64,000 bases of DNA. Origin: Desulfobacterium sp. Lineage in GTDB: Bacteria > Desulfobacterota > Desulfobacteria > Desulfobacterales > Desulfobacteraceae. Location: assembly GCA_030145245.1 (NCBI GenBank), contig JAQYWC010000034.1, positions 1-64,000 on the forward strand. The letters are read 5' to 3'. A program made the translations under genes and the position numbers. The notes below the pieces were generated by a model that had not been told where the DNA came from, ran no database searches, and saw nothing but the letters and a program-made list of their open reading frames with translations. Below, piece after piece: positions 36,847 to 45,190 of this stretch (positions within the stretch are counted from its first letter, which is position 1; every line of letters starts with the position of its first letter).

Positions 36847-38934
36847 TTAGATGGAGTTGAGCATGAGGGTGATGGGCCGGTCCTCTTCACTGCTCCCGGT
36901 GAACCGGACAGGCCCGGGACGCCGGTAGCAGTCCTCTCCGGGTTCTGCGGCCATCCACTTTTGCCGCAGGGCCTTGACGATCCTGAAGGCGTTGGAGTCC
37001 ACGTCCACAATGCTCTTCTCGATAACCAAAGAAAGCCTTCCTTTTCTCTCCTCAAGATGCATCAGGCTTGAGATGGGGATACCCAGGGGTTCCCATTTGC
37101 AAAACTTATGCTCAAGGTTCTTGATCACTGCCATCTGTCCGGTTGCCCCGTTGGCAATGAGGCTGAAGGCGGTCAACCCAAGGTTATAGGTGTAGTTGCA
37201 GTCGAACTTAGTGGGATCGCTGCCCCGGCCGTCGTATCCGTAAAAATGGGTCTGGGTCATGAACTTGGGAACAGACTTCTTAAAGATATCGACCACAGCC
37301 TCGGGCAAGGTTTTTCCGTCATCCATGAGCCCTGCGCTTACCACCGCCTGGGTCAGGGTCTTGAGGGAGATGATCGTCTCCTTCACAAGCAGGTAATCGT
37401 CACCGCCGTAATTTCTGAAGATGGCCCTGCCAAAACCGTCGGCATCAAGCCCTTCCCTTTCCATGGTTGACCGGTAGGAATCTGCGTTGATGCCGACCTT
37501 ATACAGCCCCTTCTCCCTCAGGATATCCAGGTAATCGGTGACCATGTCCATGACGATCTTTTCTGTCTTGACCTGGGAGAACTGGAAATTGCCGTGGGTA
37601 TCCCGCTCCACCAGCAGCCCCTCCTGGAAAAACGAAGGAAGGTCGTTAAACAGCTCGTCATCCCTCAGGTTCCACATGGGGGATGCTGCCCTGTCGCTGA
37701 TCCCCCTGGCAAGCCGCCTCAAGTAGTCGAGCCTTGAATCAAGGCTGGGAAACGATGCGTGGAAATCCACGTCGTGGACATCATTGAACTCGGCAATGAT
37801 GGTGCTGAGCTTGATGATGAATATCTGTATCTCGTTGATAAACTCGAGCACGCCCTCGGGAATGATCATCACCCCATAATTTTTTCCGCTGGCAGCCCGC
37901 TTTACGATGGTGTCGCAGATGAGGCGGGAAAGGTGGCGAAGGGTCATGCCATAGGCGGTATAATCGACCTCCCCGCGCTTCTCCGCTTCCCTGAGGCGGT
38001 CCTGGTCAACATAATCCGCAAGATCCTCACCGATTAGGGTGAGGTTGGCGTGGGTCTGGAGGGCTGTCTCCAGGGCAAGATGGCTTGCCACCCTTCCCAT
38101 CACCTTGCAGATGTGCCAGTACTTGATGTCGCTGCTGGCATCGGTGCAGAGGTTGCTGATGTTCTGGGCAAAGGCACGTGCTGCCGAGTGAAAACCAAAG
38201 GAAATGGAGCAAAGCACCTCACCGTCCTCGGTCTTGACCTGGATATCACCATCAATGGTCTTTGGGATACCGATCACCTGGATGCCGTCCGCCTTGAGCT
38301 CCTGGGCAAGGAAGGCAGCATTGGTATTGGAATCATCCCCTCCCACGATCACCAGGGCATCAAGGCTCAGCTCCTTGCAGGTGGCCCGGGAAAAATCCAT
38401 CTTTTTCCGGCTGTCGATCTTGGTCCGGCCGGTCTTGATCATGGTAAAGCCGCCCAGATTCCTGTAAGCATCCACAAGGCTCTCGGTGATCTCCACATAG
38501 GAGTTCTCAAGGATGCCTTCAGGCCCCAGGATAAACCCGTATATTCTGGAGTCGGGGTTGGCTGTTTTGGCGGCATCAAATATCCCTGCAATGACGTTGT
38601 GGCCTCCGGGAGCAGGCCCCCCGGAAAATACGATGCCTATGTTTCTTTGTTTGAAATAGCGTTTTTGCTCCTGTTGATGCTCCCCGGTTCCCGGAACGAT
38701 CTTCTGGACGTGGTTGTCTATGATGCCAGGAAGCACCTTTTCCGCCTCCTGATCCGTGGTGAACCGGTATTGGGGCTGATCCTGAAGCACGGTAAAGCGT
38801 TCGGAAAACACCTGGCACTTTTTGGGTGAGAACGCCCGCCGTTCAATGGTCTCCCTGTTTATATCCGCAATAACACGCTCAGTCTTTGAATGATTCAGAA
38901 GCGTTTCAATATCAATCCTGGGTGAAGGTCTCAT
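36847..38934 (-). CDS. pfp: Diphosphate-fructose-6-phosphate 1-phosphotransferase (PPi-PFK)
   Basis: 695 aa, the long PFP form. Key motifs: FSGGPAPGGHN (about 104), GGDDSNTNA (about 195; the Asp after GGD is typical of PPi- rather than ATP-dependent enzymes), PKTIDGD (about 222) and the MGRVASHLALETAL block. It reversibly phosphorylates fructose 6-phosphate with pyrophosphate in glycolysis or gluconeogenesis in the cytoplasm. GGAG precedes the ATG. It starts 25 bases after the end of the diguanylate cyclase gene and is probably co-transcribed with it. Confidence 0.92.
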   Translation of the reverse strand: MRPSPRIDIETLLNHSKTERVIADINRETIERRAFSPKKCQVFSERFTVLQDQPQYRFTTDQEAEKVLPGIIDNHVQKIVPGTGEHQQEQKRYFKQRNIGIVFSGGPAPGGHNVIAGIFDAAKTANPDSRIYGFILGPEGILENSYVEITESLVDAYRNLGGFTMIKTGRTKIDSRKKMDFSRATCKELSLDALVIVGGDDSNTNAAFLAQELKADGIQVIGIPKTIDGDIQVKTEDGEVLCSISFGFHSAARAFAQNISNLCTDASSDIKYWHICKVMGRVASHLALETALQTHANLTLIGEDLADYVDQDRLREAEKRGEVDYTAYGMTLRHLSRLICDTIVKRAASGKNYGVMIIPEGVLEFINEIQIFIIKLSTIIAEFNDVHDVDFHASFPSLDSRLDYLRRLARGISDRAASPMWNLRDDELFNDLPSFFQEGLLVERDTHGNFQFSQVKTEKIVMDMVTDYLDILREKGLYKVGINADSYRSTMEREGLDADGFGRAIFRNYGGDDYLLVKETIISLKTLTQAVVSAGLMDDGKTLPEAVVDIFKKSVPKFMTQTHFYGYDGRGSDPTKFDCNYTYNLGLTAFSLIANGATGQMAVIKNLEHKFCKWEPLGIPISSLMHLEERKGRLSLVIEKSIVDVDSNAFRIVKALRQKWMAAEPGEDCYRRPGPVRFTGSSEEDRPITLMLNSI

Positions 38935-38959
38935 TCTATTCTATATTCTCCATTTTCGC

Positions 38960-40372
38960 TTAATTCAGCACCACCCTGTTTCTTCCGCCCTCTTTTGCCT
39001 TATACACGGCAACATCTGCACGATCAAAGACATCCTGGGGCCCAGCATCACCTTCCTTGACCTGGGTGGCACCGATGCTAACTGTAAGTTTTACAGCGTC
39101 TTTCTTGTAAATAAACTCTATCTTGGCTATGGTCTGTCGTATCTTCTCAGCAACATTTCTGGCGGCCTGACCGTCGGTCTCGGGCATCACCACCGTAAAC
39201 TCCTCCCCTCCGTACCGGGCCAGCATGTCGCTTTTTCTAAGGTGGGACGAGGTCCTCTTGATGATCTCCTGAAGGCACTTATCCCCAATGGCGTGGCCGT
39301 AGGTGTCATTGACGTCCTTAAAGTTATCCGCATCAATGACCAGCAAGGAAAAAATGGCGCCGTACCTTATATACCGGTCCATCTCATCCTCGATCCTTTT
39401 GTTGTAGGCCCTTCGGTTAAAGGCACCTGTCAAAGGATCCTGGTTGAGCTTCTTCTCAAGCTCCCTGGAGTGCTGGGTGGCCTGATCCAGCTCTTTTTTA
39501 AACCTGGCAAACCCGGTCTGAAACGCATACCGGTTCTTTTCCGCCACCTCTTTAATCATCCGCTCCTTGGCAACCTTTTTCTTCAGGGCTTCTTCGATGG
39601 TCAGGAGCGTACCTGAGACCTGGGCTTTGAGCTCGTCCAGGGTCTTGGCAACATCAAGATCCGTCCTCAACCGTCCGATCTCCCCGGTCAACAGACTGTC
39701 AAACCCCTCACCCGTCTCCATCACCCCATCGGCATAGCTGAAGGATTGGCCGATGATCTCCTCCATGCCCAAAATTCTCTTGAGAATCTCCTGGACAAAC
39801 TGGGCGATCTTATCCCGATCCTCACCGAGCCCGGCAATGTGATTCTGAAGCAGGCCAAAGAGATCATCCCTCACATTTCCCAAGGCCTTTGGGTCCCGTG
39901 CCTTGACAACCCTTTTGGAAAGGGCGCTCAAGGTCTCCATGTGCCTGTCTTCCAGGGTGGATTTCAAGGTATTGATAATCTCAAGATACCCCTGTTTCAG
40001 CTCTTCCAGCAGGCGTTTGCCGGACCCGGAGAAGAGTTTTGCCAACAGGGATGGGCCACCTGTTTTAGCCGCTGCCCGCTCCTCCTTGAGCATGTTTTCA
40101 TGGAACTTGAAAAACAGATACTCGATCTTGGCGGTGGAGGAACCTTTCTTAAATGCCGCGCTCAGTTCATTCAACACCGGCGGAAACCCGCTTCTTCCCT
40201 CGGTTAAAAGATCTATGATCAGAGGCAGATACCTCTGATAAAGCTTTTGTGACGTTTCAAGATTCTCTTCTGTCTGATCCAGTTCCTTTAAAAGGGTGTC
40301 CTTCTGGGATTGAAGACGCTCTATCTCTGTTCTCAACTCATAGATCTGTTTAACACTGGTTGTATCGGCCAT
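38960..40372 (-). CDS. Diguanylate cyclase (GGDEF) with long coiled-coil N-terminus
   Basis: 470 aa. Residues 1-300 are helical and highly charged with coiled-coil segments and no membrane span. The C-terminal GGDEF domain has DPLTGAFNRRAY, DADNFKDVND and the active motif GGEEF (about 386-390), preceded after five residues by RKSD, the RxxD inhibitory site for product feedback. It should make cyclic di-GMP in the cytoplasm. This is the only cyclic-dinucleotide synthase in the window and a candidate source of ligand for the GEMM-I riboswitch, although other enzymes surely exist elsewhere. Confidence 0.93.
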   Translation of the reverse strand: MADTTSVKQIYELRTEIERLQSQKDTLLKELDQTEENLETSQKLYQRYLPLIIDLLTEGRSGFPPVLNELSAAFKKGSSTAKIEYLFFKFHENMLKEERAAAKTGGPSLLAKLFSGSGKRLLEELKQGYLEIINTLKSTLEDRHMETLSALSKRVVKARDPKALGNVRDDLFGLLQNHIAGLGEDRDKIAQFVQEILKRILGMEEIIGQSFSYADGVMETGEGFDSLLTGEIGRLRTDLDVAKTLDELKAQVSGTLLTIEEALKKKVAKERMIKEVAEKNRYAFQTGFARFKKELDQATQHSRELEKKLNQDPLTGAFNRRAYNKRIEDEMDRYIRYGAIFSLLVIDADNFKDVNDTYGHAIGDKCLQEIIKRTSSHLRKSDMLARYGGEEFTVVMPETDGQAARNVAEKIRQTIAKIEFIYKKDAVKLTVSIGATQVKEGDAGPQDVFDRADVAVYKAKEGGRNRVVLN

Positions 40373-40395
40373 GGCTTAACCCTGCAAAATCTGCT

Positions 40396-40684
40396 CTATA
40401 GAAAGCGTTGTTCTATTGTGTCCGGAAAATTTGAAAAAAAGCTCGGGAGCCCCTGTTCAACGATGGCAGCTGTGTCCGTGATAATGACCCGTTGGGTCAC
40501 CACCCTTGTAAATCCTATTTTCATCGGTTACAACTATCATGGTAATACCCTGTTTGGCAAGTATCTTCATCATATCAAAGCACCCCACCGACCATGGAAG
40601 GATCAACGGCTATGTTGAGTTTGCCTGTTTCCCGGCCCAGAGCCTTTTGCCCCTTGATAAACTCGGGATAAAGATGTAAAAGAG
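40396..40684 (-). pseudogene. Relic of an amino-acid ABC transporter ATPase (GlnQ/HisP-like), 3' end
   Basis: On the minus strand three frames together read AVDPSMVGGVL, then MMKILAKQGITMIVVTDENR, then VTQRVIITDTAAIVEQGLPS...NFPDTIEQRFL-stop. These align with the DEPTSALDPEMVGEVL, LAKEGMTMVVVTHEM, and VADRVIFMDKGxIVEEGxPEEIF...RFL segments of polar amino-acid ABC ATPases. Frame changes and internal loss show the copy is dead. It occupies the gap between the diguanylate cyclase gene and ftsY. Confidence 0.7.
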
Positions 40685-40719
40685 AAGCAATACTTAACCA
40701 TACTAAGGAATTAGCAAAC

Positions 40720-41679
40720 GTGGCGTTTAATCTGTTGAAAAAAAAGGGGAATACCCCGGAGGAGACCGGAAACGGACTCTTTGGAAAATTAAAACAAGGA
40801 CTATCCAAAACCAGGGATATTCTTTTTACCGATATTGATGAACTCTTTTCCAGCAAAAGAACCATTGATGATTCCCTGCTCGAAGAGCTTGAAGAGAGCC
40901 TCATCATGGCGGATCTCGGGGTGGACCTCACCCTTGAAATCATGGAGCGGGTTTCCAAAAAAAGCAAGAAACTGTCAACGGCCGATGAACTCAAGGCTGT
41001 GCTCAAGGAGGAGATCAGCGCGCTCTTTCCGGCCGGATCTGCGGAGGAAGACCCATCCGGGGCGGTAAAGCCTCAAGTCATCATGGTGGTCGGGGTCAAC
41101 GGAACCGGCAAAACAACCACCCTTGGCAAGCTTGCCACAAAATTCACCAACCAGGGCAAAAAGGTCCTCATTGCAGCGGCAGACACCTTCAGGGCCGCCG
41201 CCATCGAACAGGTGGAAGTGTGGGCCGACCGGGCAAACGTTGGTATTGTCAAACACAGGGAGGGCGCAGATCCTGCGGCCGTGGCCTTTGACGGAGTGGA
41301 AGCTGCCATTGCAAGGGGCGTGGACATCCTGCTCATCGACACCGCCGGCAGGCTTCATACCCAGAAAAACCTCATGGAAGAGCTCAAGAAGATCAAACGG
41401 TCGGTTGGAAAAAGGCTCAAGGGTTCCCCCCACGAGGTTCTCATGGTCCTGGATGCCACCACGGGTCAAAATGCCCTGTCCCAGGCAAGGCTGTTTAACG
41501 AGGCTGTGGGAATTACCGCCCTTGCACTGACCAAACTGGACGGAACCGCAAAAGGCGGCATTGTGGCATCGGTTGCCCACACCATGGATGTTCCCTTGAA
41601 ATATATCGGCGTAGGAGAAGGAATCGACGACCTTCAGGATTTTGATCCCAATTTATTTATCAATGCTTTGTTTGATTAG
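40720..41679 (+). CDS. ftsY: Signal recognition particle receptor FtsY
   Basis: 319 aa from GTG 40720 with AAGGAA upstream. It contains a short N domain and the SRP GTPase G domain: GVNGTGKTTTLGKLA (about 124), DTFRAAAIEQ, DTAGRLHTQKNLMEEL and TKLDGTAKGG. The acidic N-terminal A region of E. coli FtsY is nearly absent. With Ffh and 4.5S RNA it targets nascent membrane proteins to the translocon. It is followed closely by yebG and a hydrolase gene. Confidence 0.97.
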   Translation: MAFNLLKKKGNTPEETGNGLFGKLKQGLSKTRDILFTDIDELFSSKRTIDDSLLEELEESLIMADLGVDLTLEIMERVSKKSKKLSTADELKAVLKEEISALFPAGSAEEDPSGAVKPQVIMVVGVNGTGKTTTLGKLATKFTNQGKKVLIAAADTFRAAAIEQVEVWADRANVGIVKHREGADPAAVAFDGVEAAIARGVDILLIDTAGRLHTQKNLMEELKKIKRSVGKRLKGSPHEVLMVLDATTGQNALSQARLFNEAVGITALALTKLDGTAKGGIVASVAHTMDVPLKYIGVGEGIDDLQDFDPNLFINALFD

Positions 41680-41690
41680 AGGAGTAGACT

Positions 41691-42053
41691 ATGGCAGTAG
41701 TTGTTCAATACATCGTCGTCAGAAACGGAGTCGAAAAAATGACATTTGCGACAAAAAAAGAAGCCGACGCCCATGACAAAATGCTCGATATTGCAGACAA
41801 TCTATCTGCCTTTCTCAGGGCCAGCGAGATAAACCTGGATGAAGATCAGAACGAAAAGATCTCCCTGCTCCTGGCCCAGGAGCGTGATACCGTCAACGCC
41901 CTTCTCAGGGGAGCAAAACCGCCAAAGGCTGCAACGGCTCCGGATGCAAAGCCAAAGGAACAGCCCCCTGCAAAGAAAAAAGCTGCTTCGAAATCGGAAC
42001 CAAAGCCCAAAACTTCCAAAAAGAAACCTTCTGCGTCTAAGGCCGCAGCCTGA
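41691..42053 (+). CDS. yebG: YebG-family protein
   Basis: 120 aa. Residues 1-80 match YebG, the E. coli DNA damage-inducible protein (MAVVVQYIVVRNGVEKMTFATKKEADAHDKMLD; acidic residues and an NxLxxFLRAS helix). The last 40 residues are a Lys/Ala/Pro tail (KKKAASKSEPKPK) of the kind that binds nucleic acid. RBS GAGGAG. In E. coli the gene is in the LexA regulon, but here it lies 11 bases behind ftsY without a visible LexA box, so SOS control is not evident. Molecular role unknown. Confidence 0.88.
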   Translation: MAVVVQYIVVRNGVEKMTFATKKEADAHDKMLDIADNLSAFLRASEINLDEDQNEKISLLLAQERDTVNALLRGAKPPKAATAPDAKPKEQPPAKKKAASKSEPKPKTSKKKPSASKAAA

Positions 42054-42071
42054 CCCTGAAGGACGGGAGAA

Positions 42072-42668
42072 ATGAAAAAAGAGATAACAGCCGGCACCCT
42101 CACCCTTGAGGCAAACGTTGAACTCCTGTCGCCCACCAAGGGGGTGGTGATCACCCACCCCCACCCCCTCTACGGCGGAGACATGGACAACCCCGTGGTA
42201 TCCGTCATCAAAGGGGCTTTCCTGGAAAAGGGTTTTACGACCCTTACGTTCAACTTCAGGGGGGTCGGTGCAAGCACGGGCAGGTTTGACAACGGCAAAG
42301 GTGAGATCCGGGACCTGGGATACGCCCTTGACCATCTTAAAAGCCTTGGGATCCGGGAGATCTGCCTTGCAGGCTATTCCTTTGGCGCCTGGGTCATTGC
42401 CCACACCCAACGCCCGGACGTAAACCGGATGCTCCTGGTCTCCCCGCCGGCTGCATTCATGGATTTCTCGGAAGCTGCTGCCATGGACTGCCCGGTTACA
42501 GCCGTAACCGGCTCCCTTGACGAGCTTGCCCCGCCGAAGTTTGTCACCCCCCTTATGAAGCGACTGGATCAAGAAAGCGCCCTTGTGGTCATGGAGGGAG
42601 CAGATCACTTCTATTCCGGCTTCACCGAGGAGCTTTCAGCAACGGTCTCAGACCTCATCATCACCTGA
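42072..42668 (+). CDS. Alpha/beta hydrolase (COG2945-like)
   Basis: 198 aa. The N-terminal beta strand and oxyanion region show THPHPLYGGDMDN, and the nucleophile elbow is GYSFGAW (Ser about residue 107); an Asp (TGSLDELAPP) and His (GADHFYSG) complete a serine hydrolase triad. The family is cytoplasmic with undefined substrates. It follows yebG by 18 bases and probably shares its transcript. Confidence 0.88.
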   Translation: MKKEITAGTLTLEANVELLSPTKGVVITHPHPLYGGDMDNPVVSVIKGAFLEKGFTTLTFNFRGVGASTGRFDNGKGEIRDLGYALDHLKSLGIREICLAGYSFGAWVIAHTQRPDVNRMLLVSPPAAFMDFSEAAAMDCPVTAVTGSLDELAPPKFVTPLMKRLDQESALVVMEGADHFYSGFTEELSATVSDLIIT

Positions 42669-42999
42669 GCCGTAACCCAAAGCGATGATGGTTAAGCGGT
42701 CCAGTTGATCTCCTGCAACGAACTTACCGAACCATCTTCGTTCAGGGCAATTCCGGATTGTTCAATGCGGGCCTCTCCCTGGCTGATCTCCTGGTTATCC
42801 AGGTTTTTTGTTTCTTGCCATTATTTCCGGTATAGTTTACTGATCCGGAATATCTTTTCATGACAGGTCGTCAGCATATCCGCTTCAAATTGTTCATTCG
42901 AGTCATAGCTGCGCCCATGGATTCAACTGGCCGTTCGCACCTTACAGAGGAATTAGCCTGGCTATTGCATTAAAGTTCCGATTAATGTAAAAAAAGCCT
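42669..42999. other. Intergenic region with a relic gene end
   Basis: About 330 bases. Apart from the SPL-like 3' relic listed separately (42839-42918) I see no gene, RNA or clear promoter. Confidence 0.5.
42839..42918 (-). pseudogene. Relic copy of the 3' end of the SPL-like gene
   Basis: About 80 bases closely match the 3' end of the intact minus-strand SPL-like gene (near 43826-43905): both translate GRSYDSNExFEADML...HEKI.RIS. Flanking sequence differs on both sides. This is either the remains of a tandem duplicate or a short copied fragment. Confidence 0.7.
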
Positions 43000-43725
43000 A
43001 TGAATCAATTAAAAAGCTATATATCCAAGGCCCTGATACCCCTGACGCTGATTTTGTGCCTCGTTGCTTCCGGCTGCAGTGACGATGGTCTGCTACCGGA
43101 TTCGGCCAGAAAAACCTACCCGGAAAGCTTCAGTTTCCTGGATGTGGGTATCAACACCCTCTATTCCAAGACATTGAGACAACGCCTGAGCAATGTTCTC
43201 GGCGATGATTCCATCCAGACCGACAACACTATTGATCTCGGGATCAACAGTAAAACCTTTTTAAATGATCATTTTCCCGCCTTTCACACCATTAATGTAG
43301 AACTTAACACCCCCTCCATGGAACGGGTAGAACATAAATCCATCAAGCTGATGTATCGCTATGCCAAAAATAAGGGGCTTGCCTTCAGTTATGTTGAAGT
43401 ATTGTTTTCCGAGTACACCCTGACTCCTTTGCTGATCCGGGTTCATTTTAAACAGGATGATCTCGGCATTAGAGAAACACTGGTACAAAAGTACGGCCCC
43501 CCTGAGACACTGCCCGGGGATAAGAATCAGCCCCATGCAACAGCCCTTTACTGGAAAAAAAACAGGGACCTGCTGATCCTGTCCACCGCACCTGACCATC
43601 TGGGACGGCCTACCTACCAGATCAATATCTATTTTGCTGACAGGTTTGAAGATCTGATTGAGACCGAATCGGTCTTCAAACAGAAAAAAGAGGGACAGAC
43701 CCCGGTTGAGAAAAAAGCCTTCTGA
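43000..43725 (+). CDS. Lipoprotein of unknown function
   Basis: 241 aa with a lipoprotein signal peptide (lipobox ASGC, Cys26 region) and a soluble alpha/beta mature domain. A segment VQKYGPPE followed by ALYWKKNRDLLIL resembles the shape of small bacterial lipoproteins that test codes for a KYG-P turn, but no family is recognised. The C-terminus is Lys/Glu-rich. It should sit on the inner leaflet of the outer membrane or outer side of the inner membrane. It runs toward the convergent SPL-like gene. Confidence 0.7.
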   Translation: MNQLKSYISKALIPLTLILCLVASGCSDDGLLPDSARKTYPESFSFLDVGINTLYSKTLRQRLSNVLGDDSIQTDNTIDLGINSKTFLNDHFPAFHTINVELNTPSMERVEHKSIKLMYRYAKNKGLAFSYVEVLFSEYTLTPLLIRVHFKQDDLGIRETLVQKYGPPETLPGDKNQPHATALYWKKNRDLLILSTAPDHLGRPTYQINIYFADRFEDLIETESVFKQKKEGQTPVEKKAF

Positions 43726-43813
43726 CGCAACCGGAGAATCGTCTGCAGGGATCAGTGAGTATTTTCAAAAGCTTGAGGATATGGACGACAGATCAAAAGG
43801 CGCTTGTCTCAAT

Positions 43814-45085
43814 TCAACAGGATTGACTGATCCGGGAGATTTTTTCGTGATAGGTCTTCAGCATATCCGCTTCAAATTTTTCATTCGAGTCATAACTGCG
43901 CCCAAAAACCGGCTGCCACAAATCGATATGTTCCATGCACATATAAAAGAAGACAGCGTCTTTCCAAGAATCCGGAAAAGCCTGATAGATCGATGAAAAA
44001 AGCTCTTTTTTGATCTCAAAGGGATAGCTCAGTTTCCCGGCGCAATCGTCCATGGGCATCTGCAAAATAGAACTGTCCGGCATCCGCTCCCGGATTCTCT
44101 TCAAAACCGGCTTGATAAAGGTCAGCGTCCCCAGGGAAACCATGACCACCTCCTCCGGCCGGAAACTGTCTGCCAGACGGGTAACCAGAGCCAGATAGTC
44201 TTCATGCCACCCCTCATACCAGACCATGGGGTGCAGGTGAAACCCCACCGGAATGCCTTGATCCGCAAGTTTCCGGGCACTTTCCAGCCGTTTATCCAGG
44301 GTGGCCGTTCCCTTCTCCTCATGGTGAATCACCGTGGGACTGTTGAGGGACCAGGTAAAAACCATGTTAGCCGGCGGCCGGTTTTCCAGAAAGTAATCGA
44401 TCCGCCCGCTTTTTGATTTCATCTCAAGAATCACGTTCGGATGGTCTGAGGCAAACCGGCAAAGCGAGTCCAAAAGTCCAAACCGGTTTCCCCACATCAG
44501 GGAATCGGAAGACTGGCCGGTTCCAATGTGATATTGTTTTTCTTCGTCCAGCTCCAGGGTCTCCAGATGGGACACCAGATCCCGGATGAAACGCACCTGG
44601 TTCCCATGGTAAAAAGACTGGATGGAACAGTAACTGCAATCAAAACCGCACTGCTGTACCGCGTCCAGGGTATTCAGGTTACAGCAGCGGGTTTTCTCGG
44701 AGGCAACCGGACACTGCCCCATGATATTCCCCTGGAGCTCAACCTCAACCATCTGCTCTTCCGGAAATTTCCGTTCGCCGGCAGAGAACCGGTTTTCTCC
44801 GGCATAACGTTTTTGACCTTTTTTCAGCTTTTCATACCCTTCCCGAAACTGCTGAAAGACCTTTGCAGTTGCCTGTTTCCCCTTTGCCTGCCCCACCGTT
44901 TCCGGGTGGTAGAATTGCGCCATGGATCCGGCCTTCCAGCAGATCAGGTCCGCGCTGTATTCAGTCAGCATCTTTAGCTGCTGAAAGGAAAAGCCATGGG
45001 TTTCGGACGTGGATAGCAGCCACTGCTGTTGATCAGCAGGAAGCTTATGAAAAAGTGCCATTTTTGAAAGTTTATTTGATGTCAT
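43814..45085 (-). CDS. Radical SAM protein of the spore photoproduct lyase-like family
   Basis: 423 aa. The cluster motif is CGFDCSYC (Cys146, 150, 153; CxxxCxxC), followed by IQSFYHGN and the SAM-binding and barrel segments typical of SPL-like proteins (RFIRDL, YHIGTGQSSDSLMWGNRFGLL, EMKSKSG, FTWSLNS). Canonical SPL repairs thymine dimers in spores; homologues in non-spore-formers have uncertain substrates. An N-terminal region of about 130 aa with CPVASEKTRCC supplies extra cysteines. A 3' relic copy lies 1 kb away. Confidence 0.82.
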   Translation of the reverse strand: MTSNKLSKMALFHKLPADQQQWLLSTSETHGFSFQQLKMLTEYSADLICWKAGSMAQFYHPETVGQAKGKQATAKVFQQFREGYEKLKKGQKRYAGENRFSAGERKFPEEQMVEVELQGNIMGQCPVASEKTRCCNLNTLDAVQQCGFDCSYCSIQSFYHGNQVRFIRDLVSHLETLELDEEKQYHIGTGQSSDSLMWGNRFGLLDSLCRFASDHPNVILEMKSKSGRIDYFLENRPPANMVFTWSLNSPTVIHHEEKGTATLDKRLESARKLADQGIPVGFHLHPMVWYEGWHEDYLALVTRLADSFRPEEVVMVSLGTLTFIKPVLKRIRERMPDSSILQMPMDDCAGKLSYPFEIKKELFSSIYQAFPDSWKDAVFFYMCMEHIDLWQPVFGRSYDSNEKFEADMLKTYHEKISRISQSC

Positions 45086-45190
45086 GGCGTCCTTATATCG
45101 AAAAAATCAGGATCGGTCCAGTGCCTATCGACAAAGTTCCTGCAACCCGCCCTCCCCCGCCGGGTGATGGACACCATAGAGATCCGGCAC

